This document shows, piece by piece, positions 6,233 to 9,311 of a stretch of DNA of 9,311 nt (position 1 is the stretch's first letter; every line of letters begins with the position of its first letter). The DNA comes from Gammaproteobacteria bacterium (GTDB lineage: Bacteria > Pseudomonadota > Gammaproteobacteria > UBA6429 > Thiohalophilaceae). The stretch covers positions 1 to 9,311 of the forward strand of contig JAHEDA010000080.1 in the NCBI GenBank assembly GCA_024641445.1, written 5' to 3'. Under the pieces are notes generated by a model. The model had not been told where the DNA came from, did no database searches, and was given only the letters and a program-made list of their open reading frames with translations. The position numbers and the translations under genes were made by a program.

Positions 6233-7918
6233 ATGCCTCTTCGACACCTCTACAGTGCACTCGAACGCCGCTTTGAGGCGGATATCCTCGATATCCTCTC
6301 AAAGAATCTGCGTATCACCCAGATAGGCACCGTGGTCAATGCCACCCTGTTGCTGGTCGTGAGTTATGGCACGGTAAAAAATGAAGTGCTGTATGGCTGG
6401 TACATTGCCATGCTCGTTGTTGCCTTAACACGGTTTGTATGGTGGCGGGATTTCCGTGTTGCCAGCGTACAGACGGCGCCTGAAATTCGAGCCTGGACCC
6501 AGCGATTTGTGCTCGGTACCCTCATGAATGCCGTGATCTGGGGTGTGGCTGGGGTCGTTTTGTTTAACGACTCGGTAGTTCACCAGACCTTCCTGGCCTT
6601 TGTGCTGGGGGGTATCTCGGCGGGTGCCGTCTCGACGCTTTCGGTGATGCGACCCTTGGCGATGGCGTTTGTAGCGATTGCACTCTTGCCCTTCAGTGTT
6701 AAGTTAGTGTCGGTGAGTTCCGCCGAACACTATGCCATGGCTGCCATGTTACTCATGTATTGCGTTGTGCTGGTGGGGACCGCGCGTAACCTGAGTCAGG
6801 CCCTGCACAACAGTCTGCGTCTGAATCAGGAGAATCTCTCGCAACGGCGCGAGAACGAGGAGATCGCATTACGCCTGCAGACGATCCTGGATAACACCGC
6901 CGATGCCATTCTTACCCTCGACCCGGATGGTCACATCCTTAGCAGCAATCACACCGCCAAGAAAATGTTCAAGTGTGATGAGGAGTCGGCGCTGGTCGGG
7001 CGTTATCTCCACGAACTGATTGCCGAACCGGAGCGGTCTTCGTGGCGGGGGTATTTCAGCAATCGAACCTTACCCTCTATGGTGGGGCATGAACAGAGCG
7101 TGAGTATGTTGCGCGCGAGTGGCCAGGCATTTCAGGTGAGCGTGATCCTGACGGCGATGGCCTATGGCGAGCAGCAGCTCTATACCGTGGTAATGCGTGA
7201 CCTCACCGAGCGCGAGAAGATCGAACGCCTCAAGCGCGACATCGTCTCGGTTGTCAGCCATGAATTGCGGACACCGCTGACCTCAATCAAGGGTGCGCTC
7301 GATTTGATCAATAGCGGTACACTGGATAGCAGCCCGGAAAAACAACATGACATGCTGAAGATCGCCCAGCGTAATGCCCATCGACTGGAGAAACTCATTA
7401 ACGACATCCTCGATGTCGAAAAATTTGAATCCGGTGCGGTACAACTGGAGCAGTCGGTGTTCTCGCTCAATCGTCTGGTGCGCGACGCCCTGGATGAGAA
7501 CGAGGTCTATGCCTGTAATATGCAGGTGAATTTTCACCTGGAGGCCGCGGGGCGTGAGGACATCATGGTCCGTGCGGATGAGCGTCGCATCATGCAGGTG
7601 TTGACCAACCTGCTGTCCAATGCGGCCAAGTTTTCGCCCCCCGGTCGCCGCGTGGATGTGTTGGTGACACGCATTGGTACCGCCGCGCGAGTTGAGGTTG
7701 TGGACCGGGGTGCCGGTATCCCCGAGGAGTTTCAGCCGCGCATCTTTCAGAAGTTTTCCCAGGCGGTGACCGCCGATGACCGTAAGCTCTACGGTACCGG
7801 TCTGGGGCTCAACATCAGCAAGGCGATTATCGAGAAACATGCCGGCAATATCGGTTTCCGTACGGGCTCTGGGGGGTCGACGTTCTTCTTTGACCTGCCG
7901 GTTGTCAACCCATCTTGA
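6233..7918 (+). CDS. Membrane-bound PAS-domain sensor histidine kinase
   Basis: A 561-residue inner-membrane sensor kinase that would autophosphorylate on His and pass the phosphate to a response regulator not present in this window. The N-terminal third holds about six predicted transmembrane helices (roughly 29-47, 55-71, 92-111, 118-138, 141-160, 165-183) with very short loops, so any signal is probably sensed in or near the membrane. A short coiled-coil linker (about 188-215) leads to a PAS domain (about 217-327; LDNTADAILTLDPDGHIL). The HisKA H-box SHELRTPLTSIKG carries His343. The ATPase domain has an N-box TNLLSNAAKF (Asn459, Asn463), G1 DRGAGIPEEF and G2 GTGLGLNISKAI, all intact. There is no receiver domain. 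An in-frame ATG at 6146 has a fair AAAAGG site, but the 29 extra residues use rare codons and look non-coding, whereas 6233 has a weak ribosome site; the start is uncertain. Confidence 0.92.
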   Translation: MPLRHLYSALERRFEADILDILSKNLRITQIGTVVNATLLLVVSYGTVKNEVLYGWYIAMLVVALTRFVWWRDFRVASVQTAPEIRAWTQRFVLGTLMNAVIWGVAGVVLFNDSVVHQTFLAFVLGGISAGAVSTLSVMRPLAMAFVAIALLPFSVKLVSVSSAEHYAMAAMLLMYCVVLVGTARNLSQALHNSLRLNQENLSQRRENEEIALRLQTILDNTADAILTLDPDGHILSSNHTAKKMFKCDEESALVGRYLHELIAEPERSSWRGYFSNRTLPSMVGHEQSVSMLRASGQAFQVSVILTAMAYGEQQLYTVVMRDLTEREKIERLKRDIVSVVSHELRTPLTSIKGALDLINSGTLDSSPEKQHDMLKIAQRNAHRLEKLINDILDVEKFESGAVQLEQSVFSLNRLVRDALDENEVYACNMQVNFHLEAAGREDIMVRADERRIMQVLTNLLSNAAKFSPPGRRVDVLVTRIGTAARVEVVDRGAGIPEEFQPRIFQKFSQAVTADDRKLYGTGLGLNISKAIIEKHAGNIGFRTGSGGSTFFFDLPVVNPS

Positions 7919-8047
7919 CCCTCACGTTGATAAAATTCTCCTGTTGCTACTGAGATTCCCGTTCTACCTTGAAGCCGTTGATACGGATGTTTGCGCGCGC
8001 GCGCCTGGCTAGGAGTAAGATATCCGACCGCCTGCCACTGAGGCCAT

Positions 8048-8073
8048 GGTGGGGCCGGTATCCGGCACCTTTT
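8048..8073 (+). terminator. GC-rich hairpin with T run, upstream of the small basic gene
   Basis: GCCGG-TAT-CCGGC (8054-8066) extends to GGT and ACC around a three-G bulge and is followed at once by TTTT (8070-8073). It has the form of an intrinsic terminator for plus-strand transcripts. It lies 130 bases past the kinase stop and only ten bases before the ribosome binding site of the 47-residue gene, so it could end the kinase transcript or attenuate the small gene. Confidence 0.5.
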
Positions 8074-8082
8074 ATCAAACCC

Positions 8083-8090
8083 GAGGGGAG
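8083..8090 (+). promoter_or_regulatory. Ribosome binding site of the small basic gene
   Basis: GAGGGGAG lies nine bases before the ATG at 8100. It selects that ATG over the upstream in-frame ATG at 8046, whose extra 18 codons would run through the terminator-like hairpin. Confidence 0.65.
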
Positions 8091-8099
8091 TTTATCCAA

Positions 8100-8243
8100 A
8101 TGAAGGTACAGAAGTTTTACCCAAAGCACGTATACAAAAAACTGAAGGGGCGCAAAGCGGATAGCCTGGATAAAGGTGAAGTTGCAGCACTCGCGTATTT
8201 TCAGGCCAAGGGCGTGGCCACGGATACAACCAAGAAGAAATAG
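8100..8243 (+). CDS. Small basic hypothetical protein (47 residues)
   Basis: I do not recognise this protein. It is 47 residues long, lysine-rich (13 Lys by my count) and has no signal peptide or membrane segment. It begins MKVQKFYPKHVYKKLKGRK, has a middle part (DSLDKGEVAALAYFQAKG) that looks able to form a short helix, and ends in a TTKKK tail. The positive charge would suit nucleic acid or ribosome contact, but nothing in the sequence proves it. Evidence that it is real: a good ribosome binding site at a suitable distance, a terminator-like hairpin on each side, and a composition unlike random translation. It stands alone between the histidine kinase and the chemoreceptor, both on the same strand, and no clear promoter is visible in the 181 bases before it. 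Confidence 0.6.
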   Translation: MKVQKFYPKHVYKKLKGRKADSLDKGEVAALAYFQAKGVATDTTKKK

Positions 8244-8280
8244 CAACATCAATACCAACCCCTATTGCTTCTGCCTAGCT

Positions 8281-8312
8281 AAAAACCCCTGTTTTCACAG
8301 GGGCAACTTCTT
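8281..8312. terminator. Terminator hairpin after the small gene, stronger on the minus strand
   Basis: CCCCTG (8286-8291) and CAGGGG (8298-8303) form a perfect six-base stem with a six-base loop. Read on the plus strand it is followed by a weak CAACTTCTT and could end the small-gene transcript. Read on the minus strand it is followed by TTTTT (8285-8281), a better terminator. It may be bidirectional. Confidence 0.6.
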
Positions 8313-8321
8313 AAAACCCAC

Positions 8322-8348
8322 TTAATTTATAAGCCGACTGGCCGATAA
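8322..8348 (+). promoter_or_regulatory. Sigma-28 (FliA)-type promoter of the chemoreceptor gene
   Basis: GCCGATAA at 8341-8348 matches the known FliA -10 consensus at all eight positions. Eleven bases upstream, the spacing of the consensus, TTAATTTA (8322-8329) agrees with TAAAGTTT at five of eight. The gene that follows is a chemoreceptor, the usual class of late flagellar target. Transcription would start near 8355, leaving a leader of nearly 60 bases. That leader can fold GTCGCC (8355-8360) against GGTGAC (8377-8382). Confidence 0.7.
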
Positions 8349-8412
8349 CCAGTGCGTCGCCATTCTCTTGCCGTGGGTGACCGGCTAGCCTCAAGATTCA
8401 AAGACACTCACT

Positions 8413-9311
8413 ATGCCTGTGGAAGATCAGCCTCGTCGCTTCGCAAACGGACTCGTCTTGCTTGTGCTTATTGCCGCGGGGGGTATCGCCGTGTGGCAGG
8501 GGTGGTGGGGTATCGGGCTGGCGCTGGTGCCGGTACTGCCCTGGCTGCGGTCGCGGCAACAGGCCCGAAACTTGCGCTCGCAGCTATCCCAGATGCAACA
8601 GACCCTGCAGCAGCAGTATTCATCTACCGACGTTACGGAGACCTGCAACCAAATAGGTGAGGTCCTGGGTCGCAATGTGGTGGGTGATGTGGCCGCGCTG
8701 ATGGACGATAACCAGCGTGTACGTCAGATCGTCAGCGAGTCCGCGCAACAACTCTCCAGCGTCTTTATGCAGCTCGGGCAGGCCATCCAGCGCCAGCAGC
8801 AGCTCCTGCAACAGACCCTGCACCAAATGGACAACAACACGCGGGACTCCTCGCAAGAACTCGTCAGCATGCAGGACTTCACCCGCGTCACCACCGAGCT
8901 ATTGGCTGAGTTGGTCGGTTTGGTAGTGCAGTCGAGCAAACAAAACATGCAGGCGGTATATCAGTTTGAGGACATCTCACAACAACTGGGTAAACTGACG
9001 GCGGCCATGAGTCACCTCGATGGTGTGGCTGGTCAAACCAATCTATTGGCCTTGAATGCCAGCATCGAGGCCGCCCGCGCGGGTGAGCATGGGCGCGGTT
9101 TCGCGGTGGTGGCGAGTGAGGTGCGTAATCTCTCTACCCGTGCACATGATCTGAACCATGACATGCAGGGTCAGCTTGTGGAGACCGCAAAACTGGTCAA
9201 TACCACACGCGGTGGGCTAGAGCAGATCGCCTCGCGTGACATGAAGGTGAGCATGGAGATCAAAGACCGGGTCGATAACATCCTGCAACAGATGGGAGTA
9301 CTCAATGAACG
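8413..9311 (+). CDS. Methyl-accepting chemotaxis protein without a periplasmic sensor domain (3' end off the window)
   Basis: The frame opens with ATG at 8413 and stays open for 299 codons to the right edge. After a polar N-terminus come two closely spaced hydrophobic stretches (about 12-28 and 31-46) that form a membrane hairpin with almost no periplasmic loop. A Gln-rich coiled coil follows (about 49-72), then the long helical arm of an MCP signalling domain. The tip is canonical: GQTNLLALNASIEAARAGE from residue 207 and HGRGFAVVASEVRNLSTRA after it, the segment that contacts CheA and CheW. With no ligand-binding domain upstream of the tip, it may sense an intracellular or membrane-derived cue, or have a sensor at its missing C-terminus. 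The ribosome binding site is weak (AAAGA about ten bases upstream). A sigma-28-type promoter precedes it, which fits a role in flagellar chemotaxis. The return arm and the methylation sites on it lie mostly beyond the window. Confidence 0.93.
   Translation, partial: MPVEDQPRRFANGLVLLVLIAAGGIAVWQGWWGIGLALVPVLPWLRSRQQARNLRSQLSQMQQTLQQQYSSTDVTETCNQIGEVLGRNVVGDVAALMDDNQRVRQIVSESAQQLSSVFMQLGQAIQRQQQLLQQTLHQMDNNTRDSSQELVSMQDFTRVTTELLAELVGLVVQSSKQNMQAVYQFEDISQQLGKLTAAMSHLDGVAGQTNLLALNASIEAARAGEHGRGFAVVASEVRNLSTRAHDLNHDMQGQLVETAKLVNTTRGGLEQIASRDMKVSMEIKDRVDNILQQMGVLNE

Noticed and set aside
7283..7840. A 185-codon minus-strand ORF inside the histidine kinase
   Set aside because: It lies opposite the HisKA and ATPase domains, whose motifs are all intact, and its translation shows no recognisable domain.
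7993..8004. A 12-base alternating GC run (possible Z-DNA)
   Set aside because: It is short and isolated, and no nearby element suggests a role; it is compatible with chance in GC-rich DNA.
7947..8258. A 103-codon minus-strand ORF across the small basic gene
   Set aside because: It has no convincing ribosome site, overlaps the better-supported plus-strand gene and its hairpin, and shows no known motif. It stays a weak alternative only.
8332..8386. A possible three-way-junction RNA (riboswitch-like) before the chemoreceptor gene
   Set aside because: Three short stems can be drawn, but the first two lie in the sigma-28-type promoter and would not be transcribed from it. The conserved bases of the c-di-GMP-I riboswitch are absent. 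Only the simple hairpin at 8355-8382 remains in the leader.

Overview
The window looks like chromosomal DNA of a flagellated gammaproteobacterium. This rests on a compact mtnB-mtnD-mtnC methionine-salvage operon in the order found in pseudomonads, moderate GC content, clear Shine-Dalgarno sites, and a sigma-28-type promoter ahead of a chemoreceptor gene. No genus can be named from the sequence. I see no rRNA, tRNA, CRISPR array, insertion sequence or phage gene. No gene-free stretch exceeds about 215 bases.

Layout. Positions 2-793 (+) hold the 3' part of a calcineurin-like metallophosphoesterase. It converges on a minus-strand block running from about 3116 down to 830: mtnB, mtnD and mtnC, joined by two ATGA stop/start overlaps, then a small DUF2306-type membrane protein. 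Upstream of mtnB on the same strand are an exported transglutaminase-like protein (3209-4357) and a DUF2235 alpha/beta-hydrolase with two C-terminal membrane helices (4492-6021). A roughly 210-base divergent intergenic region separates the hydrolase from a plus-strand membrane-bound PAS histidine kinase (6233-7918). A 47-residue basic protein (8100-8243) follows. The window ends in a chemoreceptor (MCP) gene that starts at 8413 and runs off the right edge.

Functions. MtnB, MtnC and MtnD catalyse three successive late steps of methylthioadenosine recycling: dehydration, enolisation plus dephosphorylation, and dioxygenolytic cleavage to the keto acid precursor of methionine. The early genes (mtnP or mtnN/mtnK, mtnA) are not in the window. 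The kinase and chemoreceptor are signalling proteins without their partners in view. The hydrolase and the transglutaminase-like protein are envelope-associated by sequence, but their substrates are unknown.

The window is mostly ordinary housekeeping and signalling content; I did not find a convincing new multi-gene system. The items most worth a second look are the sigma-28-type promoter at 8322-8348, a hairpin overlapping the mtnB ribosome binding site, the membrane-anchored DUF2235 hydrolase next to an exported transglutaminase fold, and the unrecognised small basic gene lying between two hairpins.
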